From assembly GCA_963681505.1 (NCBI GenBank), contig OY811980.1:2902553-2966552 (forward strand): a DNA stretch of 64,000 bases. Direction: 5' to 3'. This document shows, in pieces, positions 32,405 to 48,236 of the stretch. The DNA comes from Eunapius fragilis. Its lineage: Eukaryota > Porifera > Demospongiae > Spongillida > Spongillidae. Numbering within the stretch: the first letter of the stretch is position 1; every line of letters begins with the position of its first letter. Both the position numbers and the translations under genes were made by a program. Below the pieces are notes generated by a model. The model saw only the letters and a list, made by a program, of their open reading frames with translations. It was not told where the DNA came from and ran no database searches.

Positions 32405-32860
32405 TAATACTCTATGGATCAGGAAATCAAACACTGAATGTAGCAAGACAATTTGATGCCACATTGACATACAAAGGAAAACAATCACATCAGGCAATTT
32501 TTGTGGTAAAGGGCCTTAAGATGAACCTGCTAGGCCTACCAGCACTGCGCGCGATGAAGCTAATTGCATGGGTCAAATCAGTGGAGCAATATGACAACAC
32601 AATCCATTGAAAATATTCTAAACTATTAACTGGCCTTGGAAATATCACGTTAAGGCCACATGCAAAACCGTATACTCTGAGCACACCCTAGAATATTCCT
32701 TTACCTTTGCGAAGCAAGGTTAAGGAAGAATTCATAAAAGTGGAAAAATCAGGTATTATTTCAAAAGTGGAAGGCACAACTGAACGGTGTGCAGGAATGG
32801 TTGTTGTCCCAAAGAAACACAACCAGAAGTGCACCAATGCAAGGCTTCGCTAGGCAGTGT
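32405..32860 (+). pseudogene. Ty3/gypsy pol: protease end and RT start, copy A
   Basis: Plus strand. TLNVARQFDATLTYKG, FVVKGLKMNLLGLPAL (end of retropepsin), then KLLTGLGNI, PYTLSTP and KSGIISKVEGTTERCAGMVV (start of RT). It lies head to head with the integrase part at 31378-32330, so the element is rearranged. A frameshift and stops are present. Confidence 0.75.
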
Positions 32861-33013
32861 TACTCTAGCTTAAAATTGTAGTATAAGGACTTTAGTTGGT
32901 TAATAATATTGAAGAAAGTTTCTCTGTATTTATACCTAGTTACACAAATCTACTGATACCAGACGATGAAAGTGCTATATTAAATATATTGACTAGTCAA
33001 ATGAGTTCCTCAC

Positions 33014-33475
33014 ACTTCTGGAAAGTTCACCATATCCACAGGGCTCTTTTCTGTCGGCTATTTTCCTTAACCCCTCACAAACCTCGTAAGTTCACCACAC
33101 CCACTCGGAGCTTTTCTGTCAGCTGTTTTCCTTAACCCCCCGCAGTCCTAGAAAGTACACCAGGGCTCTTTTTTATCAGCTATGTTCCTTAATCCCCTTC
33201 CTAAAACGTTCACCACACAAACAGAGCTCTTTTATGTTGATTATGTGCCTTAACCCCTCACACTCATGGTAAGTTTACCACACCCACTGGGCTTTTTTGT
33301 CGGCTATATTCCTTAATCCCTCACACTTCTCACCACATTCATAGGGCTCTTTTTATCGGATCTCACTTAACCCCTCACGCTCTTAAAAGGAAAGTCACAC
33401 CCACAAGGCTCTTTTTTGTCAGCTTAACCCCCACACTTCCTTTCAAATTGGACCACACCTACAGGGTTCTTTGTG
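33014..33475. repeat. Degenerate ~60-bp minisatellite
   Basis: About seven diverged units of AAGTTCACCACACCCAC-AGGGCTCTTTT-TGTCRGCTATNTTCCTTAACCCCTCACA. No coding potential. Outside the part of copy A that can be compared in this window. Confidence 0.85.
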
Positions 33476-35599
33476 TCCGCTAAGTAACAAGTCACGGCTC
33501 ACAACCAGTGCGACCTTGTTCAATGGCGTATCCAGGATTTCAGTGAAGGGGGGTCTTCAATACGAAAAGTGGGAACAGTGCAAGTCCTGTTTCGGCAGCA
33601 CTCTCCTATGCAACACTGTAACTGCGGAAGCTACCATACCCTTGTGTCGAATAGGGTATTAACACAAGGCTTGTTTGGACAAACTGCCACAGAGATGTGA
33701 AAATCACTTATACTAGGTATAGTGGACAGATGGGTGCATACATCTACAACGTATTCTAAGATGGATGCTTTTTCTGAAAGCTATACGAAACCCCTTGAAT
33801 ATGGCCCTTTCCAAGATGGCGGCTACTGGTTAAGTGTAAAAGTTGCTTTGATGGTCTTCTGGCTTCCTGTATGGGAAAAACGATTTAAAAGCATAGCTGC
33901 TTTCAGCCTTTGAACTTTGTCCTGCATCAGTACAATAGTCTACAGTTGCCAGTATGCTTGCCATTAATTCAAATCCAATTCCAAATTGATGCATCCATTT
34001 CATATGTGTTGCTCTAACATCTTTACAATTCTGTTTCAGTACTCCGAACTCTTTTTTAAAACTCTGTGATTAGCCTGACCTGTGAAAAATTATAAAAATG
34101 TCAGCTGGCAACCTCATTACTGGTTTTACAAGTACATGCCAAGTTCCTGTATCTCATCAGGTAAGATTGCAATTGCAATTCCTCCATCCATTAGTTTCCT
34201 CCCATATCCAATTTGATTCACTTCCTTTTGGAGGACATGATTGGAATTCTCAGCAGTAGCTAACACATTGAATAGCCAGTAGCGGATCCAAGGGAGGGGG
34301 GGGGGGGGGGGAATCAAAACTCCCCCCCTCCCTCCACCAGTTATTAATAATTAACTATGAATAATTAAATACATAAATTAATTGACACGTTCCAGTATGA
34401 AGCATTCAAAGAGTACTATGCGAGGTAGCAACTGCTGTGTCGACACTACTGGGAGAGCTAGCAGTGCTCCCCCAAACCCCCTGGCAGTCACAGGAGGGGC
34501 ACGCCCCCTCCCATACCCACCCACACTTGTGAATATAGTGAAATCCTGGTCCGCCCCTAACAGCTGTGACAAGATTTTGTTTGACTCTCTGGAGACCATG
34601 CCTGGTGTCATGCAGTGACTATACTGCATATTTACATGGGTAGATACATGCATATGAGGTAAGGCGTTACAAAATATTTACTGTTCCTGCTGTTTGAATG
34701 TGAATGTATGACATTGCTATAGAGTTCTCGCTTGTAAAGTGCAAATAGATCTTGGTACTTCTTGTGCGAGACGTTAACATTTATGTAATGTTGTGTAACT
34801 TTTATGTAATCGCACGTGTTGCAAAAGAACAATGAACGATTATCACGAGTGTAATTTGAATGGGATCTATGTCTTACTTAAAAAGAGTTTTGTACACTTC
34901 TATAAGCACTTCAGCTGTCTCTTACTGCATGATGTGTATCATTTTCTCCAACTGTTATATATCTCTTGCATGTATTGCACTGTATATCATGCAGCAAATG
35001 AATTCTGGGTTGTGGACAATTTGTAATGTCAAACTGTAGTTAACATGGACTCTGCTTGGCCGACATGCGTGCACCACAACATGCACTGACAGTGGTTGTT
35101 TAACTGATTACAGAAACAAGACCATGGCCTTCAATGGCTGGTTGTCGTAAAGATGATTGCTCAAACCATGATAAAATCTTCATGGTTCGTGGCTTAATCA
35201 ACATAGGTTCCAAGTACATGTTTAACCTGTCATGAATTATTGATTTCTTATTAACTTGCTGAGAGTGTATTTGCACATTCCTGCTAAGAATTTATGCCCT
35301 GTACGGTCATTTTGATGAATTTTATGTGCTATATGGCTTGATCATGCTATGCTTCCCTAAAGTGTTCTTGTAGATAGTATGATGCTGCATAGACAGATAG
35401 CCATATACTTTACATATTTCCAGCCAATCGATATTGGAATGCAAGAGTAGATCAGATACCTATGTAGGGCATTGGTGTACAACTGTACAAGGATCAAAGA
35501 CTAATCCAGTGCATTTTCACATGTGGTGTGGTGGGGGGGGGGGTGTGGGATGTAGGAGACCTGGGCATGTTTCCTCAAGGAAACCTTAGCTATAGAACA
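33476..35599. other. Spacer between copies, left part
   Basis: Contains a GCGTATCCAGGATTTC...GGGG fragment at about 33524-33553, a MITE-like block (34268-34562) and otherwise anonymous AT-rich DNA. No gene recognised. Confidence 0.5.
34268..34562. mobile_element. MITE-like block with GCGGATCC / GGTCCGC ends
   Basis: Starts AGTAGCGGATCCAAGGGAGG followed by poly-G and ends CTGGTCCGCCCCTAAC, roughly inverted. Inner part has GGGGCACGCCCCCTCCC. This resembles widespread short hAT- or Kolobok-like elements, but ends are diverged and no target duplication is clear. Confidence 0.4.
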
Positions 35600-35925
35600 G
35601 AGAAACATGATATGTGTGTTGATGCAGATGAAGAGTGTGCTGAATCTGTTGATGTTTTGAATTCTGTGTTAGTCCTCAGGAAACCTTTGTCATCATCTAT
35701 AGTAGTGAGAGTGAAGCTTAATGGGAAGGAGGCAGTGATGAAACTGGATACTGGAACAGCAAGGTCGATCATTCCGGAATGACAATGGTTATTTCCTCAC
35801 AATGTTTGCCAAACAAACAACTGATCTTTTGAGGACGTACATTGGTGAACCTATAGCAGTTAAGGGTGTCCTACCAGTGAGGTTGAGTATCTCAGGTTTA
35901 CAGCCTGGGCCCAATAAAAGCTAGA
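35600..35925 (+). pseudogene. Ty3/gypsy retropepsin fragment
   Basis: Plus strand. VKLNGKEAVMKLDTGTARSI carries the aspartic-protease DTG box (DTGTA). After a frameshift, LRTYIGEPIAVKGVLPVRLS follows, the conserved later part of the domain. No RT follows. It is a different family member from the one at 32405, judging from its sequence. Confidence 0.72.
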
Positions 35926-38889
<2,964 letters not shown>

Positions 38890-39090
38890 CGTGCTTGGCT
38901 GAAGGCACAACCTTCTCCTAAGTTGGTGCCCAATGAAGTCCAATCCTTAGTGAAATATTGTGCTTCCATTTTCCCCTGCTGCAGATGCTTGTCCACACTG
39001 TTTCCAACCCTTTGGGCCGCTATCATGCCCTGACATGTCGTTACGATGGTGATGTAGTCGTAGGTGTTGCCGAGCCTTCCATGCCTCCTG
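38890..39090 (+). pseudogene. LINE C-terminal fragment at the edge of copy B
   Basis: Plus strand, two frames: a KLVPNEVQSLVKY segment, then ACPHC and NPLGRYHALTCRYDGDVVV, matching the zinc-knuckle region (CxxC...LGHHALTC...GGDVV) of the same LINE type as at 27042-27690. It ends close to where similarity to copy A begins at the window edge. Confidence 0.6.
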
Positions 39091-39118
39091 AGCAAGAAAC
39101 GGGTTGTGGCCTTCAATG

Positions 39119-39977
39119 TACAATCCCTAAGGTGAGTGCCTAAATCATTGGCACAAATCTAGCGGGAAACCATGCATGCACTTAATTTGCACAGCTATAT
39201 CTCCGTAATGGATAAAGTATAAATTAATGAACAGAACAAATCAATAGTGACAGGGCCCTTCTACGAACGTACTGAATTGTACGCTCCTACCTGAAGAGGA
39301 CGGCCGTTTTCCTATTTTTAAAACAACATACCATGCACATCATCACTATATGTGCAAATCCATTTTGGTGTCAGACTCATGCGGAGTACCGACATTACAA
39401 GGTCCGATACCCCATAGGGTTCATATATGAATCCACAAGACCCATTTTCCCATAGAATGTTCCATAACTTCCTCGGGCAACAGTACAGTCACACTGTAGA
39501 GTTCAGAGTCATGACAGCATGTCCCCTTACCAATTATAATGTCACAACCATGAGAACAGCAGGGATGTATCTATCATGGGTGGGTAGGCAACTAAGCATG
39601 GCTAAATTCATTATATGAAGAAAAAAATGGTACCATCCCAATATAATTTTCCCTGGTAGGTAAGCCTAAAAGTTGTGGGTGGGTAAGGCCAAACATCATG
39701 GGTGGGTAAACCCAAACTGCAAAGGGTGCATCTGATAAATCCCTGAACAGGCAAACTAATGTTACATCGTTTCCAACCATCCACCACTGTATATGTGACT
39801 TCATTTCGATTTTATGCACATTTAGTACACTGTATGTATTTATTGGAGAAGTCATTTAGGGTAGGTGGGGCTTTAACCCTGACCACTATTATTAACACAC
39901 AACATCATTTGGCACATGAAAGCAATTATTATTCAGTGAATCATGCAGACCCTCTAGCCTGTTGTATAGTCGCGGTG
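39119..39977. other. Left margin of copy B, no gene
   Basis: Equivalent of 1-871; degenerate GGGTRGGTAAG repeats and nothing coding. Confidence 0.6.
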
Positions 39978-42669
39978 CACTGTTTAAAAAAAAGGTGTTA
40001 CCTTAACACACTTAGGGGTGTTCGTATGCATGTTTTAAAATGACACCCCATGGGGTGTCGTAGTAACCGCTCAGGAGTGTTACAGCTAACACCCCTCAAG
40101 TGTAGCCAGCTGTACACTCTATTGCGTGTTGACAGAGGTATTAATATCTCGCCATAAATTGATGATCCCAAAATACAATAGGTTCAATTGATTTTAATAA
40201 AACGAAGGTCACGAACAGAGAACGTGCTGTTAAGGGTGACGCATGCGCAATGAAAAATACACAGCCAAATAATATCAATGTTTTTCAGGTACATTCCCGG
40301 TTGATTCCCGTGACGTTCCACAAGTTCACCTTGTCGCACGTTTAACATAACCCAACACGAATACAATACATGGATCAATATTTATACTTGATATCATGCT
40401 GGTGCCAAGCGTAAGCATGCATGATATTCCAAATGTGCTGATTGTTGAATCATCCCTTTCCATGCAAAATATTACCCATTCTAGGTATTCATACAATAAT
40501 TAATGAACATGACTGTTAGCTCCACCCCTACTTCCTCTTCCTTCTCCCACCCCTCCCCCCATCCCAATGATGCGTGTGTGTGGTGTTTGTGTGTGCGTGC
40601 GTATGTGTGTGGGTGCATGTGAGGTGTGTGGTGTGTGTGTGCATGTGTGTGGTTTGTGTGCAGTGTGTGTGTGTGTGTGTGTGGTTGATGTGTTGATGTA
40701 TTATCATAGGTGTAGAATAGAGGAGGCTCAGACCCCCCCCCCAGGCAATTTGCTGAGGGGGGTTCAGCACCACTCCCCCCCCCCCCCCCCCCCCCCCAGT
40801 GTACCTGTATTTACATTATTAAAATAATGGTAAAGGAATGGTAGTAAGGGAATGTACCCTATGTAGTCAGTGAAGGTTCCATACATAAGCTCTGGACACA
40901 CACTCTCCTCCAGCATAGTACCGCCCAGGTTAACTAAAGATCACACCCTCTGTGGGGTGAAGGGATGTCATAATGATGCCAACAGCCTTAGACCATCATG
41001 GGAAGGTGCATTCATGTGGATGTTAGCATTCACCACGAGGTTAGGTCTGAGAGGACCAGAGGAACGTTGCATGTTATGTTGGTAGGAAAGGGAAGACCAT
41101 TTGGTCTACTGACCGATCCTGAGTCGATCTAGGGAGGAGGAAGGAGGAGGGAAGAGGGAGGGGGAGGGAAAGCATGTAGGCAACCAGTCAGGTCCAAGTC
41201 ACATGATCCCTCCATGGCAACCTTTGGTGATGTAAAAGGGTGAACAGTCTTCATGCCTGTGTACATAGGAAAATGAACTATTGACTCACCTAGCTCTTGA
41301 TGAGATCCCACCCATCATATGATCTCCATGGAGACCCACACATCCAAGTCACACCCCTCCATGGCAACCTCCAGCCTTCAGGGGTGCCTGTGTGCATGCG
41401 AAAATGAAAATGCATGGTGCATGATAGAAATAATAAAACTAGTAGAACCTTTATGGCACTCAAAGGCAACTGCATATATAGTACAGCAAAAATTATTTTT
41501 ATTAAATGGCTGGTTTCCTTTTGTTTTTCCACTCACCTTATGCAAAGGTGGTGTGATGCGTTTTGCGAGACATCCAAATACACGTGTTGTATCAACTGGC
41601 CATACTGTCAAAATGGAGCAGGATCTCAATTGTCAAATAATTATCTAGTATTAGCTGGTCATTATGGTCATGGCTTTTTGACAGCATTGCCATGACAATG
41701 ATTTTTAACCCCACAACAATACTGTACAAGAGTCACTACAAAATGTGTCCAAACTCTGTCACTAGTAGCCTACCCTTAAAGCAGGTGGGCAGAATTCAAT
41801 TTCATCCAGCATACTTCATGTTTGTCTTCAGGCTATCAGGGTCTGCATGTGATAAATAGACGTGTGTAGCTGCATAACTGCATGATCATGAACACTTTTA
41901 ACATACACTGCAACAGGTAAAATAATTTGAGGCCTACCTACATACCCTGTTTCCTTGAGCTACATGTGATAACATACGCATACCCATAAAAATACTTGTG
42001 TCTGACAATAGATATGTCATTTTACTAGGGTGAGGTCTCAATAGAAGCCCGATGGATTTTAATACACGTTGCTGCACAAGCCGTGCTACTTAACCTTCGC
42101 TCTCTCTCTCTCTCTCTCTCAACACAAAGCGGCATGCTGCTTGCATATTAAGCTATGGTATACGCATGCATACCTGAGTACCGATCACCTTCGTATAAAC
42201 ACCGCGGCACTTACATGAACACAGAACACTGCAGGCAAGACTTCATAAACATACCATAATTGCACGTTGACAAAGCGACGTTAACGTGTACACAAACGCA
42301 CTAGCTGCACGATAGTCTATAAATCCACACCGACGAACGCCCGGGCCAAGGCAAGCCTATGTTAGACGTTTAGTACTGGTAAGTGATTTGCGGCCATGTC
42401 ATCTCGCAAACCACGCCCTCAATCCGTCAAAAAGTAATTACAAAAAAGGCTGGGGACCCCATTCACAGGGGCGTAATGCGGTTATGGCAGCACACCTTTA
42501 TAATGTCCTAACACCCCATTATTGGTGGGGTGCGGTGTTAACACCCTAGCATACTAGTACTCTGCCTGGAACACCCATAGATGTAAGCTGAACACGTTTG
42601 TGTGTTCCCTGGGCTGTAACACCTTCAAACCTAACACCCTCCGGCTCGGGCCTTTTTTTTTTAACAGTG
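39978..42669. mobile_element. Non-autonomous CACTA-like element, copy B
   Basis: Same element as 872-5241, with the same CACTGTTT start, AACAGTG end and GTGTTA-rich sub-terminal arrays. It is 2.7 kb instead of 4.4 kb, mainly because the block equivalent to about 1447-3090 is missing. No coding content is recognised. Confidence 0.5.
40567..40687. repeat. GT-rich microsatellite, copy B
   Basis: Counterpart of 3154-3271, slightly longer in its last GT run. Confidence 0.85.
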
Positions 42670-43093
42670 TGGTAAAGATAGAGTGTGAACTTGCGGATTA
42701 CATTTGCATCATATCCCGAAGTAAGAAGACGACGGAGGAGAAATTTTAAACGGGACCGGGTATGGACAATTAATGGGACGAGTGATTTTGAAAATCGCAC
42801 CGGCAGTTTTATAACACACAGATACAACGCAGAACTGTTCTCCTTTTTTGATATCGCTCGATTGCCACTAAGAGCGAAGTGACCCGACTCTTGGTCGACG
42901 CGAGTGACGTTTTGTTATAGATGACTTCAATCGTACTGCTGGATTCCTACTCCCCTAGGTTATCTCAGCCAATAACCACACCAGTGCATTACAGAAATGT
43001 AATCACTTCGTACTTATAAGGTGCAGCCCCGCATTATAAGGAATTACATTGATTTATCTTTAGCGAGCAGCAGATCGCTGTAAACAGCAGGTG
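42670..43093. other. Spacer holding the empty site of the RecQ transposon
   Basis: Single ACAATTAAT at 42767-42775 with no insertion. No gene recognised. Confidence 0.8.
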
Positions 43094-43102
43094 TGCACTT
43101 AG

Positions 43103-44623
43103 ACCGCTTGGAAGTTGGCACCACATTCCACAGCACCACATTCCACACTAATTATCTCAAAACAATACAGTGCGGCGGGCGCCAGTGTCCCACAAGTGCA
43201 AGAACTAGCTATAATTACACAATAACAGCATACGATCTGATTGCATCATGCGTGAACCGGTACATGTAATCATTATAATAATGCTGCACTACCACAGCAT
43301 CTGATGAGGTCTACACATTTCTGAACATGTGTGATTAAAATGGCCCCTCCTCCTTTAGGACCATGGCTATGTCACACATGAGAGAGTGAGTTTACCCCAC
43401 TGTCTGACCAAGGTAAGCGATGTTCTGGTGATCCTGCACCACCACAGCATCTGATGAGGTATGTCTCACATTTCTGAACATGTGTCATTAAAATGGCCCC
43501 TCCCCCTTGAGGACCATGGCTATGTCACACATGTGAGAGTGAGTTTACCCCACTGTCTGACCAAGGTAAGTGATGTTCTGGTGATCCTGCATAACCACAG
43601 CATCTGATAAGGTCTGTCTCACATTTCATTAAAATGGCCCCTCCTCCTTGAGGACCATGGCTATGTCACACATGTGAGAGAGACAAGGTAAGCGATGTTC
43701 TGGTGATCCTGCACCACCACAGCATCTGATGAGGTATGTCTCACATTTCTGAACATGTGTCATTAAAATGTCCCCTCCCCCTTGAGGACCATGGCTATGT
43801 CACACATGTGAGAGAGAGTTTACCCCACTGTCTGTCCAAGGTAAGCGATGTTCTGGTGAACCTGCACCACCACAGCATCTGATGAGGTCTGTCACACATT
43901 TCTGAATGTGTTTCATGATCATGGCTTCTCCCCCTTGAGGACCATGGCTATGTCACATGTGTGACATAGCCATGGTCCTCAAGGGGGAGGGGCCATTTTA
44001 ATCACACATGTTCAGAAATGTGAGACAGACCTCATCAGATGCTGTGGTGGTGCAGGATCACCAGAGCATCGCTTACCTTGGACAGACAGTGGGGTAAACT
44101 CTCTCTCACATGTGTGACATAGCCATGGTCCTCAAGGGGGAGGGGACATTTTAATGACACATGTTCAGAAATGTGAGACATACCTCATCAGATGCTGTGC
44201 CAGTGGTGCAGGAATACCAGAACATCGCTTACCTTGGTCAGACAGTGGGGTAAACTCACTCTCACATGTGTGACATAGCCATGGTCCTCAAGGGGGGGGG
44301 GGGGGGGGTGGGCCATTTTAATCACACATGTTCAGAAATGTGAGACAGTCCTCATCAGATGCTGTGGTGGTGCAGGATCACCCGAAAATTGTAGACACTC
44401 ACTGTCCTACGTATGACGTAGCCACGGTCCTCAAGGCTGTCATAAGCTTGGCATTACCTTTCTTTTCTAGATTGCATTCAACGTGTGGATGGCCACACTG
44501 TATTAATCGCCGTAATTAGGACTTTATAATTATATTCATTATAAACTGAGCCGCTCAATAATGTTTTGTGATAATTAGTGTGGAGTGTGGTGCTGTGGAA
44601 TGTGGTGCCAACTTCCAAGCGGT
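43103..44623. mobile_element. Foldback / MULE-like non-autonomous element, copy B
   Basis: Same element without the hAT insertion, 1521 bp. Ends ACCGCTTGG...CCAAGCGGT, target duplication TGCACTTAG at 43094-43102 and 44624-44632. It contains the two opposed satellite arrays and a poly-G run at about 44293-44309 not seen in copy A. Confidence 0.82.
43361..44395. repeat. Inverted 153-bp satellite array, copy B
   Basis: Same opposed arrays as copy A, with the axis near 43951-43970. Individual units differ between copies by small deletions, for example a shortened unit around 43621-43650, consistent with unequal exchange inside the array. Confidence 0.9.
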
Positions 44624-44677
44624 TGCACTTAGCGCCGACACAAGCTGCATAGCGTCTGATAAGACTTGACCGCGTCG

Positions 44678-44878
44678 ATGGCGACGCCATTGGAGACTCT
44701 CAACCATCATGACGAGGTGAGGAGGATGCATGAAACAATTAATGCTGATGGTTTTAAAATCGCTGCCTGCATGACAGATATAAGTGACCCGCCGTTTATG
44801 CTCGTTGCCCTAGGCGCGATTGGACCAGTGCAGAAAGATGCGCTCCGTTCGTGTACGTACAGTGGACGGTTCCGTTAG
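44678..44878 (+). CDS. Short unexplained ORF, copy B (66 codons)
   Basis: Identical predicted peptide to the copy A frame at 14007-14207. No known family recognised, function unknown. Confidence 0.25.
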   Translation: MATPLETLNHHDEVRRMHETINADGFKIAACMTDISDPPFMLVALGAIGPVQKDALRSCTYSGRFR

Positions 44879-45826
44879 AGTCATATCTGTTGGTGTTAGC
44901 TACTCGGTCTTGGAGGTAACAAAGTTGGCTTGTAGCAGAATAGGTAAGCCATGAAAAGACATAGAACAGGTTACCGGCCCGGGCTATAATGAAGTATTGA
45001 CGCGTACTTGAAATAGCGGAGGGTGTCTATATGTTCTGTAGCAGAATTAACCGATTGATCAACCGGCGCCTGGTTGCTCAACGGGTCTATCTGTTGACTT
45101 ACGGGCCGCTCAACATTCATATCTCAGTACATGCATGTACAGCGCTTCGTAATCCGCCCTTTTTTCTCCAACTAGCTTCTCCACGCCCTGCCTACTTCTT
45201 ACCTTCATTACGAAGCTACTTGTACTGTCATGGCAAAAGTGGTCTGGCGGACCACTTTTGGTCGCCAAAATTGGTCCGGCCGGACCAATTTTGGACACCA
45301 AAATTGGTCTGCCCGGACCGTATTTGTCCGCCAAAAATGGTCCGCTATTCAGATCATAGTTAACTATACACGCAAAGTCTGTCCTAGCTTTTTTTTTTTT
45401 TTTTCTTCAGCTGGAGGACGTTATTATAATTGTAAGTTTATTTCAAGGCGCCACATGTATAATAACGAGTATAAATTATAAATGCATTGTGCATGCTCAG
45501 TGAATGGGAACCTACGCGAGTAGGTTCCACATAGGAATCCTGCAGTATCATGAATGTCGTTAAAAAACGCCACCCGCGTAACATGAAACGGGCTCTTTGT
45601 TGACACCCCCTCATGGAAAAAACCCACAGTGAGGAAAAACCCTTTTTAGGGATAAAAACCTCAACGCAGGAGAAATAACAGAACAATTAATCGCTCTGCA
45701 ACAGGTATAACAAATAGTTCGTAGTTCCAGCCCGTCTTCAGGAAAGTCTACACTTTGATTAAGGAACGTCAACAGTTGCACCTACAGGATAGACACCACA
45801 CCACAAAACCAAACACAAGGGGAAAA
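44879..45826. other. Spacer with palindromes, copy B
   Basis: Equivalent of 14208-15138; GGTCC palindrome cluster and no coding content. Confidence 0.5.
45236..45347. repeat. Clustered GGTCC/GGACC palindromes, copy B
   Basis: Counterpart of 14567-14662 with an extra inverted unit (about 45325-45347). Changes in one arm are partly matched in the other, keeping hairpins possible. Confidence 0.6.
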
Positions 45827-46489
45827 GTTAGCAGCACGTGCACGCAAGCTTAGAATGAACACTTGTACTACAGTGCCAGCCTTTTAAACCCCCCAACACG
45901 TGGCCCATCACGTGCTATACTACCAATCACATTTGGGAGGGAGCAAAATTTCTGTCTAATTCACAGTGTTCAAACGTCAGAAATGTATATCTCCCTTCCA
46001 CATGCCCCCTGTATAGCACCTCCCTTCTCCCCCCCCCCCTCCCCAAGTGACCAAAACAGAGTATTGGTTTAGCTTCATTGTGCACGCTGCCACCAACACA
46101 AGCACACCACAACCAATTAGAGCCACAAAGAACGGGTTAGACCTCCGGGCATAATGTTGCAATGTGCATACCAATCTTTGGCTGTTTTACTGTTATTTGG
46201 ACCCCCTAGCCTGCCGACTGTGCATGCTAAACGTAGTGGGGTCCATAACCTAATTGCCACATTTGCTTAAAAGGAGTTCTCTCAATCTGTTGCTGCATAC
46301 ACAACCAGTCTTCCTTCAATTGCTCACAAGTTTCTGAGAACACAGCTGTAAGGAGATGCAGGGGAGTCAGCTGGGCCGGTATATGAAATCAACTCAAACA
46401 ATGGTATGCCAATGCCACCGAGGCTAGCCATACCCAGCCAGTAACCCTTCCACCAAGGATTGGAAATTGCCCCAAGTTCCTAGCCACCG

Positions 46490-47275
46490 AGGCAGGAAAC
46501 CAACAGCCACCAAGGCTGCCAATACACACAGCCACCAAGGCTGCCAATACATACAGCCACCAAGGCTGCCAATACACACAGCTACCAAGGCTGACAATAC
46601 ACACAGCTACAAAGGCTGACAATACACACAGCTACCAAGGCTGACAATACACACTGCCACCAAGGCTGACAATACGTACAGCCATCAAGGCTGCCAATAC
46701 ACACAACTACCAAGGCTGACAATACGTACAGCCACCAAGGATGGCAATACACACAGCTATGAAGGCTGACAATACACGCAGCCACCAAGGCTGACAATAC
46801 CAAGGCTGATAAAACACACAGCTACTGTACCAAGGCTGACAATACATACAGCTACCAAGGCTGACAATACAAACAGCTACCAAGGCTGACGCTACCAAGG
46901 CTGACAATACACACAGCCACCAAGGCTGACAATTTACACACAGCTACCAAGGCTAACAATACACACAGCCACCAAGGCTGACAATTTACACACAGCTACC
47001 AAGGCTGACAATACGCACAGCTACCTAGGCTGACAATACACACAACTACCATGGCTGACAATACATGCAGCCACCAAGGCTGACAATTTTCTCACAGCTA
47101 CCAAAGGCTAACAATACACACAGCCACCAAGGCTGACAATTTACACACAGCTACCAAGGCTGACAATACGCACAGCTACCTAGGCTGACAATACACACAA
47201 CTACCATGGCTGACAATACATGCAGCCACCAAGGCTGACAATTTTCACACAGCCACGTAGCCCCCAAAGCTGACC
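46490..47275. repeat. 25-bp minisatellite, copy B
   Basis: Same repeat with a different unit number and order from copy A. A block ending in a CTACCATGG-containing unit occurs twice (about 46980-47090 and 47140-47250), showing recent internal duplication. Confidence 0.95.
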
Positions 47276-47299
47276 ATACACACTGGTTGGGAGTTGTAC

Positions 47300-48050
47300 A
47301 GGTCCAGCCAGGCATTCCACCCGAGTTATGACTAGCATATCACACCATGTATTCTTGCCTTGCAGGACCGCGTACAAGGCACGTGTCATAAACTTGGATT
47401 GTGATCCCAACAATTTTCCCCACCAGGCTTGCTATGAACTTTGCACTTAAGACTGTTTGGCTAGCTGCTATTTGAAGGTTACCCATTAATCTTTTTGACT
47501 GGCATTGAAATACATCCTTGTTTCAAGTCCACTTTGAACCATAGCTATAGCAGCCTATGCGTGGGTGTCCATACTGATTTTAGTTCATTATGAACCCACC
47601 CCGCCTTGCTATAGTGTATCTTTTACCCATCAGCTGCCTGAGTGCTTCAACCTTGTTTTACGATGCACAGATGCCATCATCAAAGTACACAACTGACTTA
47701 AGCCCCTTACTATGCAACAGCACTCTCATTAGTTCTGTGAATACATATGGTGCTGATGACAGCCCAAACGGCAATACTGCAAATGTGTTGAATTTACCAT
47801 CCAATTCAACCCCCCCAAGTACTTACGATGATGTGATGCCACGTCAATGTGGTGGTATCCAGACTTGAGGTGAAATGCACCATCGACTCACCAAGTTCAA
47901 ACAGATCCAATGCCACACGAAGTCCTCATATTTGAATTTCTGCTTCCAGAAAAACTTATTTACATGTTTTAGATTCAGCACCAGTCACTTTTTTCCAGAT
48001 TGATTGGTAATCACTGAGAGGGGATTTAGTGGCTTCTACAAATTGCCTAT
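47300..48050 (-). pseudogene. DIRS-like RT/RNase H remnant, copy B
   Basis: Counterpart of 16690-17440 with the same YLDDG box and the same kind of interruptions. Substitutions differ from copy A but neither copy is open. Confidence 0.75.
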
Positions 48051-48236
48051 CAACTAAAGCTGATTGCTGATTGTGGCAAGAGTATGGTATGGGCTCAGCA
48101 TATAATGGTAGCACATAATCATTTTCTATAGTATCTAGTATCCATGGAGGGCACCTAAGTCCTCCCTCCGGAATGCTAGGCCCTCTTTAAGGCACCCCCC
48201 CCCCCCCCCCCCCCCCTTTCAGAACCCTCATTCTTT

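Larger units (their letters stand above)
1..32841 (+). repeat. Large direct duplication, copy A
   Basis: This whole interval recurs in direct orientation at 39119-64000. Anchors: 3452 pairs with 40870, 14007 with 44678, 20228 with 50834, 25782 with 56645, 29223 with 60098 and 32841 with 64000. The left end is probably outside the window, because position 1 already lies inside the similarity. Copy A carries the RecQ/DUF6589 transposon, a hAT derivative and a 1.6-kb block (about 1447-3090) that copy B lacks. Differences elsewhere are scattered substitutions and small indels, judged by eye. It could be a true tandem duplication or two haplotypes placed side by side by the assembler. Confidence 0.95.
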
